The position numbers and the translations under genes were made by a program. The notes below the pieces were generated by a model. It was not told the DNA's origin and ran no database searches. It saw nothing but the letters and a program-made list of their open reading frames with translations. From positions 5,704,001 to 5,768,000 of the forward strand of contig NZ_CP036426.1 of the NCBI RefSeq assembly GCF_007752535.1: a stretch of DNA of 64,000 bases, given 5' to 3'. Below are positions 8,600 through 17,813 of the stretch, one piece after another (position 1 is the stretch's first letter; each line of letters starts with the position of its first letter). Origin of the DNA: Tautonia plasticadhaerens (lineage in GTDB: Bacteria; Planctomycetota; Planctomycetia; Isosphaerales; Isosphaeraceae).

Positions 8600-9697
8600 A
8601 TGGACGCCGCACTCCCCGACGCCCGGCCCCGCTCGACTCCCCCGGCCCTGGCGATCGTCATCGTCAACTTCGACTCCTGGGCCGACACCGATCGGCTGGT
8701 CGGCTCGCTCGCCGGGGAGCTGGAGTCGCTCGACGGCCGCTGCGAGGTGGTCGTGGTCGACAACGCTTCGGCCGACCCGCCCCCCGCCGGGCTCGAATCC
8801 CGGCCCGGGATCCGGGTCGTCCTCCGCCCTGACAATGGCGGTTTCGCCGCAGGAGTCAATACGGGTTGGCGATCGACCCCGGCCCGATGGCTCCTGCTGC
8901 TCAACCCCGACGTGGTCGCCGGCCCCGGCCTGATCGGCCGCGTCCTGGGCCGGATCGAGGCGCTGGAGGCGGGCCCCGGCGTCGGGCCGGTTCCCGGGGT
9001 CGTCGGGTTCGGCCTCCGGAACGAGGACGGCAGCCGGCAGCACTCGGTCGGCGCCTTCCCGACGCTGCTCGGCTGCGTCCGGGAGTCGTTCCGGCCCCGC
9101 TCCCGCCGCAAGTACTGGCCGCTCTCCCGGACGGGTCCGGGGCCGGTCCCCTGGGTGACGGGGGCGTGCATGCTGGTCCGGTCGGCGGTGCTGGAGCAGC
9201 TCGGCGGCATGGACGAGGAGTTCTTCCTCTATCACGAGGAAGTCGCGCTCTGCCGCTCGGCCCGGGATGCGGGCTGGGGGATCTCCCTGGACGTCGGGGT
9301 GGAGGTCGCCCACCTCCGCCCGCTCCAGTCGAGGGAGGTGAGCCCCCGGCTTCGGGTGGTCACGAGGCACAGCAAGCTGCTCTATTTCCTCAAGCATCGG
9401 CCCCGATGGGAGTTCGAGGTGCTGGCCCGAGTGGTGTCGGCGGAGGCATGGATCCGGGGCCTCTCGGCCGGGATCGGCGGTCGGGCGGCCGAGGCGGGGG
9501 CGTGGGCGGCCGTGGGCCGGATCGCCCGGGAGATGGGGCCTGGCCGGGGGCCGAGGGGGGTGCGGGTGCGGGAGATCGCGGATCGGGCCGTCTCCGGCGG
9601 CGGGGTCGCGCCCGGTCGGGGGCCGTACTCGGGTCGGCGCGAGGTGAGGGCCGAGGGCCGGTCGATTCCCCTCGACGTTTCGGGGCGATCGCGGTAG
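8600..9697 (+). CDS. Glycosyltransferase family 2 (rhamnosyltransferase-like)
   Basis: A 365-residue family 2 glycosyltransferase. Motifs are LAIVIVNFDSWADT, VVVVDNASAD, RPDNGGFAAGVNTGW, the DXD-equivalent LLLNPDVV, and the acceptor-region WVTGACMLVRSAVLEQLGG with FFLYHEEVALCRSARDAGW. These are typical of rhamnosyl- and related transferases of cell-surface polysaccharides. The ATG at 8600 begins right before the conserved N-terminal strand; longer readings are not supported. The C-terminal 70 residues are Arg/Gly-rich and poorly conserved in appearance. Its neighbours make it part of the polysaccharide locus; the sugar is unknown. Confidence 0.9.
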   Translation: MDAALPDARPRSTPPALAIVIVNFDSWADTDRLVGSLAGELESLDGRCEVVVVDNASADPPPAGLESRPGIRVVLRPDNGGFAAGVNTGWRSTPARWLLLLNPDVVAGPGLIGRVLGRIEALEAGPGVGPVPGVVGFGLRNEDGSRQHSVGAFPTLLGCVRESFRPRSRRKYWPLSRTGPGPVPWVTGACMLVRSAVLEQLGGMDEEFFLYHEEVALCRSARDAGWGISLDVGVEVAHLRPLQSREVSPRLRVVTRHSKLLYFLKHRPRWEFEVLARVVSAEAWIRGLSAGIGGRAAEAGAWAAVGRIAREMGPGRGPRGVRVREIADRAVSGGGVAPGRGPYSGRREVRAEGRSIPLDVSGRSR

Positions 9698-9783
9698 AAC
9701 CTCGGCCGCTTCGGCCGCCGGGTCGGGCCTCCGATGGATCGAGGGGCGGACGGTCGAGCACTCGCGTCCCAGGGAGGGGTCGC

Positions 9784-11349
9784 ATGAGCCGCCTGCAACA
9801 CGGATTCGTCGTCGTCCTGCTGATGGTCGCCGCGGGGGCCCTCCTGCTCTGGAAGACGACGAGGACGGAGATCGTCTTCGCCGACGGCCTGCGCTACATC
9901 CGGCAGGCGAAGGTGATCGAGGCCGGCGAGCTCGTCGGCGGCCTGCTCAACGCGATCGACCACCCGGCGTATCCGATCGCCATCTCGTGGGCCCACAGCC
10001 TGGAGGGCGGGGACGGCCCGCTCGACTGGCAGCGTGCGGGGCAGATGGCCTCGGTCATGGCGGGCATCCTGCTGGTGATCCCGCTCTACCTAGTCGCGCT
10101 GGAACTGGTCGGCCCGAGGGCGGCGTGGATGGCGGTGGCCCTGTCGTACATCGCCCCGGTGGTGTCGAACGTCACGGCTGACGTGCTGAGCGAAGGGCTG
10201 TTCCTGCTGTTTTGGAGCTGGGGCGTCTGGGCGGCGTTGCGATTCCTGAAGGACGGGCGGTTCGCCTGGCTGACGCCGATGATCGCCGCGACCGGCCTGG
10301 CGTACTTCACCAGGCCCGAGGGGCTCCTGCTGCCGGCGGCGGTGGTGGCGACCCTGCTGCTGATGCCGCTGCTGCCCTCGACCCGGATGCGGTGGCCGAG
10401 GTGGTGGGCGGCGGTCGGCCTCCTGGTCATCGGGCCGGCGGTGATCGTCGGGCCGTACATGATTCACAAGGGGAGCGTGGGCACGAAGCCGGCCATCGCC
10501 AGGCTGCTGGGCACGGCCCCGCCCTCGGGCAACGAGGCGGTGGAGCGGAATCGGCCGCTCGACCCGGGCCAATCGGCCGTCCGGACGTACGCGGTCGCGG
10601 CGAAGGTCGTGTTCGAGTCGATCCGGGACGCCGTGACGGTGCCCGTGCTGCTGATCGTGCCCGTCGGGATGCTCGCGGCACGGCGGGCCGGCCCCTCGTC
10701 CCGGCAATGGCTGTTCCTGGGGGTGGTGCTCTGCTCCGCGTTCGTCGGGCTGGTGCGGCTGCACGCGACGGGGGGTTATTGCTCGCCGAGGCACGCGATG
10801 GTGCCCGCACTGCTGCTCATCCCCTTCGCGGCGCTGGGGATCGATCACCTGTTGAAGTCGGTCACGCTGCCGGGTCGCCTGCTCGGCACCCCCGGGGAGG
10901 CGATCCGCCCGGGGCCGATCTTCTGGCTCCTGGCGCTCGGGGCCCTGGCGATGCCCACCCTTCCCCGCCACGCCACCCCGCTCAATTCCTCATTCGTCGC
11001 CTACCGGGAGGCGGCCGAATGGCTCCGGGAGAACGCCGGGGCGGGCGAGAAGGTCGTCGACCTGACCGGCTGGTCCCAGTTCTACGGGGAATTCGAGGGG
11101 TATACGTTCGCCGATGTCATCTATGCCGGTGCCGACCAGGAGGCCCGTTGGGTCGTGGCCCGGGAGGCCCACGTCTACGGCGAGTGGGACTACTGCGAGA
11201 TCCTCCGTTCCCTGATCGGCCCGCTCCGCCCCGAGGTCGTCGTCCCCGAGGGGGCCGACCCGGATGAGGCGAGGGTCTACGTCTTCGACCGCAAGGTCCC
11301 CGGCGACCTCGTCCTGATGGGGACGCCGTCCGGGACCGTCCTGCGCTGA
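9784..11349 (+). CDS. Polytopic membrane glycosyltransferase, GT-C (PMT/ArnT-like)
   Basis: A 521-residue inner-membrane protein with about ten hydrophobic segments. The first helix (residues about 7-25) is followed by an external loop, EIVFADGLRYIRQAKVIEAG, which has the acidic residue and the spacing expected of the catalytic loop of GT-C enzymes that use polyprenyl-phosphate sugars. A soluble C-terminal part follows after about residue 410. The ATG at 9784 has an AGGGAGGGG ribosome site; the larger open frame upstream is a shadow of the preceding gene. By family it would attach a lipid-linked sugar to a glycan or protein on the outer face of the membrane; donor and acceptor are unknown. 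Confidence 0.8.
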   Translation: MSRLQHGFVVVLLMVAAGALLLWKTTRTEIVFADGLRYIRQAKVIEAGELVGGLLNAIDHPAYPIAISWAHSLEGGDGPLDWQRAGQMASVMAGILLVIPLYLVALELVGPRAAWMAVALSYIAPVVSNVTADVLSEGLFLLFWSWGVWAALRFLKDGRFAWLTPMIAATGLAYFTRPEGLLLPAAVVATLLLMPLLPSTRMRWPRWWAAVGLLVIGPAVIVGPYMIHKGSVGTKPAIARLLGTAPPSGNEAVERNRPLDPGQSAVRTYAVAAKVVFESIRDAVTVPVLLIVPVGMLAARRAGPSSRQWLFLGVVLCSAFVGLVRLHATGGYCSPRHAMVPALLLIPFAALGIDHLLKSVTLPGRLLGTPGEAIRPGPIFWLLALGALAMPTLPRHATPLNSSFVAYREAAEWLRENAGAGEKVVDLTGWSQFYGEFEGYTFADVIYAGADQEARWVVAREAHVYGEWDYCEILRSLIGPLRPEVVVPEGADPDEARVYVFDRKVPGDLVLMGTPSGTVLR

Positions 11350-11470
11350 AGGGCATGCTCCGGGAGGTATCGAGGGGCGTTCAGTCAGCTTGCCTGTCGT
11401 CTTGACGAGAGGGGAATGGGACGTGGAATCCTCGATCAACGGGATTGAGCCTCGCCGGGGAGCCCGGGCC

Positions 11471-13687
11471 ATGGCCGCTCGGGCTGCGGCGGTCTTGGGG
11501 TTCTACCTCGCTGCGGTCGTCGGCGCGACCTGGCCGTTCGTGACCACGATCTCGTCCCGGCTGCCGTCGACGGGCGATCCGCTCCAGCACCTCTGGGTGA
11601 TGCGCTGGTACAAGCAGTGCTTGCTGGAAGGCCGATCGCCTCTGGTCTGCCCCGAGTTGCAATACCCCGTGGGGGCGCCGATCGGCAATTTCTCGCCGCT
11701 GCATCTCCAGTCGGCCCTCTATTTGATCACGTCCGCGATCAGCGCGAATGACGTGCTTTGTTTCAACCTCATCTGGCTCTTCGGCCTACTCTTCACCGGC
11801 ATGGGGACGTACGTGTTGGCCCGCTACGTCCTGTCGGACGACGGGGCCGCCGCCCTGGCCGGGCTGCTGGCGATGCTCAGTGGCCCGGTCATCTTCCACT
11901 CCCACTTTCACCTCGAACTGATCTTCGTCGGCGGATTCCCGCTATTCCAGCTGGCCTGGATGCGTTTCGTCGATCGGCCGAGTTTCGGGCGCATGCTCGC
12001 CTCGGCGGCGGGTTTTGTGTTGGTGGCGACATGTGCGGCCTACTTCATGGTCTTTGCGATTTTCCCTGCGGTGCTCTACCTGGCGTGGAAGGCGTCCGGG
12101 CAGCCGAGGAAGGAGGTCTTCTCTTGGCTGGGCCATCGACTCGCGTGGTCGAGCGGCTTCGCGTTGATTTGCCTCCCGGTGCTGATGGTCCTTTTCTCCG
12201 GCCAGATTTGGAATGTCATGCAGGGTCAGGCGGGAATCCGGCCCCGGGCGGAGTTCGACATGTATGGGGCACCTTGGTGGGCTTACCTGGTCCCGGTCCC
12301 CGGGCAGGTGCTCCAGGGCATGCTGCCGCTCGACCTCTATGGCGCATCGGGCACGTCGGGAGAAGGGGTTGCATATCTCGGGGTGGTCGCGCTGCTCCTG
12401 GTCGCCCGGGCATGGTTCGGGGGGGCTCGTTTCAGGGACTCTGGTTTCTGGTGGTCGTCGGCTGCGATGCTCGCCGTGCTGTCGTTGGGATCGACCTTGA
12501 AATACGGGTCGATCCAGATCCCGATGCCGGCCGGATGGCTCAGGGATTGGGATTTGTTCGTGCCATTCCGGCTGATCCGGGTGCCCGCGCGGTTCAAACT
12601 CTTCGTGCCCGTTTGCACGGGGATCATCGCCGGGGCGGCGTGGATGCAGATTCGGTCCCGGTGGTCGAGCCGGACCAAACGTGGGGCGGGGTACGTCGCC
12701 ATCACCTTGCTCGTGGTCTTCGACCTGGCACAAGTCCCCTTCCCTTCGGAGCCATTGCCCGACCTGCCTCGGGGCTACGCCTGGATCAGGGACCGGGAGC
12801 CGGGGGCGGCCTGGGTGGATGTGCCTCAGATGAACTCGGCCAATGCGCACGCGATCAATTCGAGGTACACCTACTGGCAATCGCTCCACGGTGGGAGGAC
12901 GACGGCCGGGTATTCCGGCCATCAGAATCGGCCGTTCGACGACCTGCTGAGCTGGAATTCGCCGTTCCTCGATTCCAGGATGGTCGAGGCCTCGTTCCCC
13001 GGCCCACCCGAGGCGGAGCGTTACGACCTCGTCCGCATGGCCGAGTTCCGGGATTACGTCTGGTTGTATTTGACGCACCACGACCTTCGATTCGTCGTCC
13101 TTCATCGCTGGACCGACGGATTCTCCGGCCTTCACGTCGACAGGGTCGCCGACTTGCTCGACGACGCGATGTGTTACGACGATGGCGAGTTGGCGATTTT
13201 CGACCGCGAGCTGATGGACCCTCCCCAATCCGCGGTCGTGCTTGAGTCTGACGATTGGGGGGGGTATTACCTGTTGCCGAGGGACGGGTTCGTTCGCCTC
13301 GCGACTCGATCCTCGGTCGTCGAGACCTATAACCCCGATCCGATCGAGCCGCTCGTCTTCGCCTTCGAGGCAAAAGCGATCGGCGGCACTCGACGGGTGA
13401 CCCTGTACGACGGCCCGACGGCCCTCTGGCATTGGGACGTGAGCCCGGATGCGTACCGCCTCCAAGTCAGCCCGCCGTTCCTCCTGGGAGCCGGACTCGG
13501 GACGCTCCGGCTGGAGAGCGACGGCGTCGTCGAGCTGGACCGGTTGAAGCGGCGCTTCGAGGGGGAGTCCCGGCCCGCGTCGATGGTCGTCCGCGGGATC
13601 TGCCTGAGGCCGTCCCTGCCGGGGGAGCGGGAGCAGGCAGGGGTCATCGCCGGGAATCGGGGGGCGGCGGACACGCCGCGTCGATGA
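11471..13687 (+). CDS. Large polytopic membrane protein, GT-C-like
   Basis: A 738-residue protein with roughly ten to twelve membrane segments in the first 480 residues and a soluble C-terminal domain of about 250 residues. The loop after helix 1 reads STGDPLQHLWVMRW, with an acidic residue at the place used by GT-C glycosyltransferases. I place it in that broad group by layout only. The start is uncertain: ATG 11471 with GGGGAG eight bases upstream, or GTG 11423, or TTG 11390. Its GC content is visibly lower and its codons less GC-biased (many AAT, TTT, TTG, ATT) than in flanking genes, which may mean a later arrival in the locus. Confidence 0.72.
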   Translation: MAARAAAVLGFYLAAVVGATWPFVTTISSRLPSTGDPLQHLWVMRWYKQCLLEGRSPLVCPELQYPVGAPIGNFSPLHLQSALYLITSAISANDVLCFNLIWLFGLLFTGMGTYVLARYVLSDDGAAALAGLLAMLSGPVIFHSHFHLELIFVGGFPLFQLAWMRFVDRPSFGRMLASAAGFVLVATCAAYFMVFAIFPAVLYLAWKASGQPRKEVFSWLGHRLAWSSGFALICLPVLMVLFSGQIWNVMQGQAGIRPRAEFDMYGAPWWAYLVPVPGQVLQGMLPLDLYGASGTSGEGVAYLGVVALLLVARAWFGGARFRDSGFWWSSAAMLAVLSLGSTLKYGSIQIPMPAGWLRDWDLFVPFRLIRVPARFKLFVPVCTGIIAGAAWMQIRSRWSSRTKRGAGYVAITLLVVFDLAQVPFPSEPLPDLPRGYAWIRDREPGAAWVDVPQMNSANAHAINSRYTYWQSLHGGRTTAGYSGHQNRPFDDLLSWNSPFLDSRMVEASFPGPPEAERYDLVRMAEFRDYVWLYLTHHDLRFVVLHRWTDGFSGLHVDRVADLLDDAMCYDDGELAIFDRELMDPPQSAVVLESDDWGGYYLLPRDGFVRLATRSSVVETYNPDPIEPLVFAFEAKAIGGTRRVTLYDGPTALWHWDVSPDAYRLQVSPPFLLGAGLGTLRLESDGVVELDRLKRRFEGESRPASMVVRGICLRPSLPGEREQAGVIAGNRGAADTPRR

Positions 13688-13696
13688 TCGTCCCCG

Positions 13697-13720
13697 GCCC
13701 CCGGGCGGGCGTCCGGGGGC
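13697..13720 (+). other. GC-rich inverted repeat between two glycan genes
   Basis: A perfect 8-bp inverted repeat (GCCCCCGG / CCGGGGGC) with an 8-base loop begins 9 bp after the stop of the membrane protein gene and 42 bp before the GT4 start. There is no T-run after it, so it is not a classic intrinsic terminator; it may stabilise the upstream transcript end or act as a weak terminator. Confidence 0.3.
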
Positions 13721-13761
13721 GGTGCGGCGACGGGGAATCGGGGTCGAGGAGACGCTGTCCG

Positions 13762-15078
13762 ATGCGGATCGCCTGGTATACCCATCGTTATTTCCCCTGC
13801 ATCGGCGGGGCGGAGACCTACGGGCGGGCCATGGTCCGCCGGCTCGTGGCGGGCGGCCACGAGGTCGAGGTGCTCACCAGCGACGCGAAGGATCTCTGGT
13901 ACTTCAACGACCCCCGGCGGGCCCGGCTCGACGAGCCGGCCGAGTCCCGGGTCGACGGGGCCCTGGTGCGGCGATTCCCGGTGCGGCACCTCCCCTTCCA
14001 GCGTTACGCGGGGAAGCTGCTCGGCTACGTCCCGCACTGGCCGACGCAATGCCGGTACTCCTCGTACATGCCGATCATCCCCGAGCTGGAGCGAGCCAGG
14101 GGCCGCACCGATGCGGTCTTCGCCGTCGGCTTCCCGTTCACGAATTTCTCGTACGCCGCCTGGAAGCGGGCAAAGGGCAGCGGGGCGCCGCTGATCCTGA
14201 CCCCCTTCCTGCACCTGGCGACTCCCGGGGACCCGGTGAACCGCCACTACACCAGGCCGCACCAGGTCCGATTGCTCAAGGAAGCCGATGCGGTGGTCGT
14301 CGTCACGGGCCTGGAGGCCGACGCGGTGGCCTCCTGGGGGATCCCCCGAGCTCGGATCGTGCAGGCGGGGATGGGATTCGAGCGGGGGGAGGTCTGCGGG
14401 GGCCTGGGGGCCCGGTTCCGCGAGGCCAACCGGATCTCGCCGGATCGGCCGCTGATCGGGCACCTCGCCACGCTCGACCCGAACAAGGGGACCAACGACC
14501 TGGTGCGATCGGTCCTGGCCTTGAACGAGTCGAGGCCGGCCGACGACCCGATCTACCTCGCATTGGCGGGGGTCAGCTCCCCGCACTTCGAGCGGTTCGC
14601 CGAGGGCCTGCCGGCGTCGACCCGGCGCTGGCTCATCCGGACCGGCCCGCTCTCGGCCGAGGAGAAGGCGGACTTCTTCGACGCGATCGACGTCTTCGCC
14701 ATGCCCTCCCGGACCGACTCGTTCGGGATCGTCTTCCTCGAGGCCTGGGCGAACGCCAAGCCCGTGGTCGCCGCGGCGGCCGGGGGCGTGGTCGAGGTCG
14801 TCGAGCATGACAAAACGGGTTTCCTCGTCCCCTTCGGCGACGTGGAGAAGCTGGCGACGGCGATCGACTGGCTGATCAACGAGCCCGAGACCGCCCGGAG
14901 GCTCGGCGAGGCCGGGCGGGACCGGGTCGCCCGGGGCGCCTCGTGGGACGACTGCTTCGAGACCATCCGCGATCGCCTGGGGGCCTTGACCGGGGCGAAT
15001 CGGCGTGTCGATTCGGCGTCCTCGGGGAGTCCCGGCCCCCGGGCCGGGTCCGCAACTTCCCCCCGACCCGCCGCGTGA
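13762..15078 (+). CDS. Glycosyltransferase family 4
   Basis: A 438-residue GT-B fold glycosyltransferase of family 4. The N-terminal acceptor domain starts with RIAWYTHRYFPCIGGAE, whose glycine-rich loop is typical. The donor domain shows the hinge region GHLATLDPNKGTNDLVRSV, and the nucleotide-sugar site SRTDSFGIVFLEAWANAKPV followed by GGVVEVVEHDKTGFLV, the EX7E-type pattern of the family. The ATG at 13762 begins at the first conserved strand. It closes the polysaccharide gene group and is convergent (6 bp apart) with the next gene. The retained sugar and linkage are unknown. Confidence 0.92.
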   Translation: MRIAWYTHRYFPCIGGAETYGRAMVRRLVAGGHEVEVLTSDAKDLWYFNDPRRARLDEPAESRVDGALVRRFPVRHLPFQRYAGKLLGYVPHWPTQCRYSSYMPIIPELERARGRTDAVFAVGFPFTNFSYAAWKRAKGSGAPLILTPFLHLATPGDPVNRHYTRPHQVRLLKEADAVVVVTGLEADAVASWGIPRARIVQAGMGFERGEVCGGLGARFREANRISPDRPLIGHLATLDPNKGTNDLVRSVLALNESRPADDPIYLALAGVSSPHFERFAEGLPASTRRWLIRTGPLSAEEKADFFDAIDVFAMPSRTDSFGIVFLEAWANAKPVVAAAAGGVVEVVEHDKTGFLVPFGDVEKLATAIDWLINEPETARRLGEAGRDRVARGASWDDCFETIRDRLGALTGANRRVDSASSGSPGPRAGSATSPRPAA

Positions 15079-15084
15079 GATCGA

Positions 15085-15924
15085 TCAGGCCGGGGCGTTC
15101 CTCCGTCGCCCCGAGCCGTGCGGGCGTTCGCGTCGCTGCCGCTCGAACCGCAGGGAGAGCCGGGCGGTGCGACGTTCCTTCCGCTGCCGGCGCTCGATCG
15201 CGTCCTGTTCGGTCAGGCGATCGGGGTCGAGGAATCCGTCATTCCCGGGGCCCCTCGAAGAAGCCGCCTTCCGGGCCGGTGCCGGCTCGGCGTCGTCGAG
15301 GCCCCAGCGGTCGCAGCAGAGGCAGTAAGCATTCGGGGGGAGGGGGTCCGGTCCGCAGGCCGGGCACGGGACCTCCGAGTCGATCGAGGGGCCGGGCCAG
15401 GGGATGAGCCCGGTCCCAATCAACCTCGTCGGCCGGGGCGGGGCGGCCCGCTCCTCGCTCCGGCAGACGACCTTGGCCCGGGCCGGCGATCGATGATAGC
15501 GCTCGGCCTGATGGCTGGTGTCGGCGAGGGCTTCGGGGCCCGGGCCGGGATCGACGAGGAACGCGAAGGAGGCCGAGGAGGGGTCTCGGACGACGTGGGT
15601 GGAGCGGGGGGCGGCCGGCTCCGGGTCGCCCTCCCGGGCCCATCGGAGCACCTGTTTGGGGCCGAGTTCGACCAGGTGCACGCCGAGTCGGACGGCCGAC
15701 AGGGCCGAGAGGGTCACGACGATCCCCTCGGGCCGCTCCCAGATGTCGAGCTGGCCCTCGAGGTCCATCGAGGCCACCGCGTCGAGCGTCTCGTCCCGGT
15801 CGAGCCCGATGAGGAAGGAGAGCTCCTCCGGGGTCAGCCAGGCCGTCGGCCCGCCGGCGATGGCCTGGAGGATGCGATCCCGGACCTCGGCGTCACCCGG
15901 GTCTGGCGTGGTTATCCTGGTCAC
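15085..15924 (-). CDS. Unknown protein with a four-cysteine zinc ribbon
   Basis: A 279-residue protein I do not recognise. Residues about 5-90 look like a winged-helix-like fold (ILQAIAGGPTAWLTPEELSFLIG, then a strand pair ending in WERPEGIVVTL). The middle is Pro/Ala-rich. At about residues 190-215 four cysteines (CPAC and CLCC) form a likely zinc ribbon. The last 60 residues are strongly basic, with many Arg and Glu. A DNA- or RNA-linked role is conceivable from helix-turn-helix plus zinc ribbon plus basic tail, but this is inference. The GTG at 15924 has GGAG ten bases upstream; a longer reading to 16047 is Pro/His-rich and looks non-coding. Confidence 0.6.
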   Translation of the reverse strand: MTRITTPDPGDAEVRDRILQAIAGGPTAWLTPEELSFLIGLDRDETLDAVASMDLEGQLDIWERPEGIVVTLSALSAVRLGVHLVELGPKQVLRWAREGDPEPAAPRSTHVVRDPSSASFAFLVDPGPGPEALADTSHQAERYHRSPARAKVVCRSEERAAPPRPTRLIGTGLIPWPGPSIDSEVPCPACGPDPLPPNAYCLCCDRWGLDDAEPAPARKAASSRGPGNDGFLDPDRLTEQDAIERRQRKERRTARLSLRFERQRRERPHGSGRRRNAPA

Positions 15925-16071
15925 GATCCGATCTCCGTACGACGATCGGAGACTCCCCCGGATGGCGAGGGGTCCGCGGTGGTGTGTTGGGGGGTGGTAC
16001 GGGAGGGGGCCCGGGGATTGCACCCCGGCCCCTTCCCCTGGATTCATGGACGCCGTCCCGATCGCGGGAGA

Positions 16072-17175
16072 TCAGGAGACCGACTCGGCGGATTCGCCCG
16101 CCTCGGTCCTCGCTTCTACGGCGGCGAACTCCTCGGCCGACAGGCCCCGACGCCGGGGGACGAGGCCGATCGGCTCGGCCGGCTCGGCCGCGGGGAGGTG
16201 CTCCATGCGGGATCGCCGGCCCATTTCCTCCTCGGTCGGCGCCTTGAGGGCGGGCATGGCGGCCTCGGCCTCGGCGATCGTCGCCGCCAGCTCGACCTCG
16301 GCCCGGGCGGCCTCGGCCTCCTCGGCCCGGCAGTCGGCCTCCATGCCCCGGATCGTGGCGATCGCGGCATCGGGGAACCGTTCCAGGCCGTCGAGGACCC
16401 GTCGCACCCAACCCGCCGCGGATCCCTCGGGGGACTGCCGGGCGAGGACATAGGCCGCGATGCAGGCGTTGGCGTCCCTGGCCTCGATCGCGTGGCGGGT
16501 GAACTGATCGAGGTCGTCGCCGGGGACGCCCTCGAGCTCCTCAACGTAGCCCGACACGAGGCGGGGATTGACGCGGTCGGGGCGGTCGCAGGCCAGGTCG
16601 ATCCGCCGCTGATCCCCGGGGTTGGGCGCGATTGCGCGGAGGGCCTCGAGCTGCCGTCGGGCCCATTCCCGGGCCGCCTCGTCCCCGGAGAGGGTGGCGG
16701 ATTGGTGCAAGCGGAGCAGGTCGTCGAGAGTGGGGGCGGGGTCGCCGCCGGCGACCCGACGGGTGTAGGTCCGGCCCCGGAACTCCTCCTCCCGATTGCG
16801 GAGCTGCTGCTCAATGAGGGAATCCCGGAGGAGGCGGTTCGTCTCCCGCTGGAGGGCTTCGAGCGAGGCCGACTCCCTGGCCCGGTCCCGCGCCGAGGCC
16901 GCCTCGGAGAGCCGGTCGAGGAAGGCTCGGGGCACGGAGCAGGAGGCCTCGGCCCGCTCGAGGAGCGACCGACGAAGCTCGGCTGCCGCCTCGGAGGCGA
17001 GGCGGCGGGCGACCTTGGGGGTGACCTCACCCCGGCGGACGCCGGCCCCCAACTCGTCCCGACGGGCCCGGAACCGGGCGAGGGCCGCATCGGCTTCGGG
17101 CTTGAAGCCCGAGCCGCCCTGGGCCGCTCGGATGCCGAGTGCCTCGAGGTTGGTTCGGAGGGGATTCAGTGCCAT
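16072..17175 (-). CDS. Unknown charged helical protein
   Basis: A 367-residue, Ala/Arg/Glu-rich protein of unknown function. It is almost entirely helical in appearance, with heptad-like stretches (for example RRSLLERAEASCSVP, LEALQRETNRLLRDSLIEQQ and EEAEAARAEVELAATIAEAE), so long coiled coils or helical bundles are likely. No signal peptide, membrane segment or enzyme motif is seen. ATG 17175 has GGAG at good spacing; ATG nine codons upstream is possible but lacks one. It lies 147 bp upstream of the zinc-ribbon gene on the same strand, so the two may form a unit. Phage-like structural proteins can look similar, but no other phage genes are near. Confidence 0.6.
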   Translation of the reverse strand: MALNPLRTNLEALGIRAAQGGSGFKPEADAALARFRARRDELGAGVRRGEVTPKVARRLASEAAAELRRSLLERAEASCSVPRAFLDRLSEAASARDRARESASLEALQRETNRLLRDSLIEQQLRNREEEFRGRTYTRRVAGGDPAPTLDDLLRLHQSATLSGDEAAREWARRQLEALRAIAPNPGDQRRIDLACDRPDRVNPRLVSGYVEELEGVPGDDLDQFTRHAIEARDANACIAAYVLARQSPEGSAAGWVRRVLDGLERFPDAAIATIRGMEADCRAEEAEAARAEVELAATIAEAEAAMPALKAPTEEEMGRRSRMEHLPAAEPAEPIGLVPRRRGLSAEEFAAVEARTEAGESAESVS

Positions 17176-17649
17176 GTTGCGTCGCTCCAGGTGGTTCGCC
17201 ATGAACTCGGGACCGGGCCGGGTGCCGATGGCTATCGGCCCCGGCCCCGCTCGGGTCGTCTTCGGGATGCGGGAAGGGTGGTCTGCCCGCCCGGGTCGGG
17301 GCCTGGATCGGAAACGCCGATCCTTCTCCCGTCAATCCTGGCGGCGGACACGATGGGGAGACCAATCAGGGGGCGCACCGGCCACCGCGGCCGGCGTCGG
17401 CCGCAAGAGGCGATGCGGGGACGTCGGATCGGCGGTCGGAACGGGTGTCGAGTCAGGGCTCGCCCCACGGGCCATCGAACCGAACCCCGACCCGGGGGGC
17501 ATCGGCGACCGGATTCGTCGTCGCGATGCATCCCCCTTGACATCAATATCGAGATTCGAGCGATTCTTAGTCACATACAGTGGGTGTTTTTTCCCGAAGG
17601 ATCGGGATCGGTGCCGCCGTGTCCCGTGGCCGAGGAGGTCCAGAGGGGG
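17176..17649. other. Non-coding spacer with an AT-rich patch
   Basis: I see no gene in this spacer between the divergent unknown gene and rsfS. Bases about 17536-17600 are markedly less GC-rich than the surroundings and contain a perfect TTGACA at 17537-17542, but no good -10 box lies 16-18 bases further on either side. A short hairpin CCCGA/TCGGG sits at about 17593-17606 next to a T-run on its 5' side. It may hold the divergent promoters, but none can be fixed. Confidence 0.4.
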
Positions 17650-17655
17650 TAGAAT
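17650..17655 (+). promoter_or_regulatory. Candidate -10 box for rsfS-argS
   Basis: TAGAAT matches five of six positions of a sigma-70 -10 box in a region of high GC. The hexamer 17 bases upstream (TGGCCG) is a poor -35. If used, the leader would be about 150 nt long and would include the two inverted repeats before rsfS. Confidence 0.3.
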
Positions 17656-17679
17656 CGCATGATGGCTCCGAACGGCTCG

Positions 17680-17743
17680 CCCGACCCCGGTGTCGGGATC
17701 GGGTGGTTCCTCGGCCCCTCGTGCGGTCCCCAGGGGACCGCAC
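17680..17743 (+). repeat. Two inverted repeats in the rsfS leader
   Basis: The first repeat (17680-17685 and 17692-17697, CCCGAC/GTCGGG, 6-base loop) is followed by a perfect 11-bp inverted repeat around a single A (17721-17743, arms GTGCGGTCCCC and GGGGACCGCAC). As RNA the second would fold as a 9-bp stem with a 5-base loop; as DNA it is an almost perfect palindrome that could bind a dimeric regulator. It ends 70 bp before the rsfS start. No T-run follows, so a terminator is unlikely. Confidence 0.45.
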
Positions 17744-17813
17744 GGACTCACCCCTCGGGACCTTCGAGCCCTCGACGACCATCGCAGGGGATCCCGAACC
17801 AACGCGAGCGCCC

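Noticed and set aside
17537-17542. Perfect TTGACA as a -35 box
   Set aside because: No -10-like hexamer lies at 16-18 bp on the same strand, so I do not call a promoter here.
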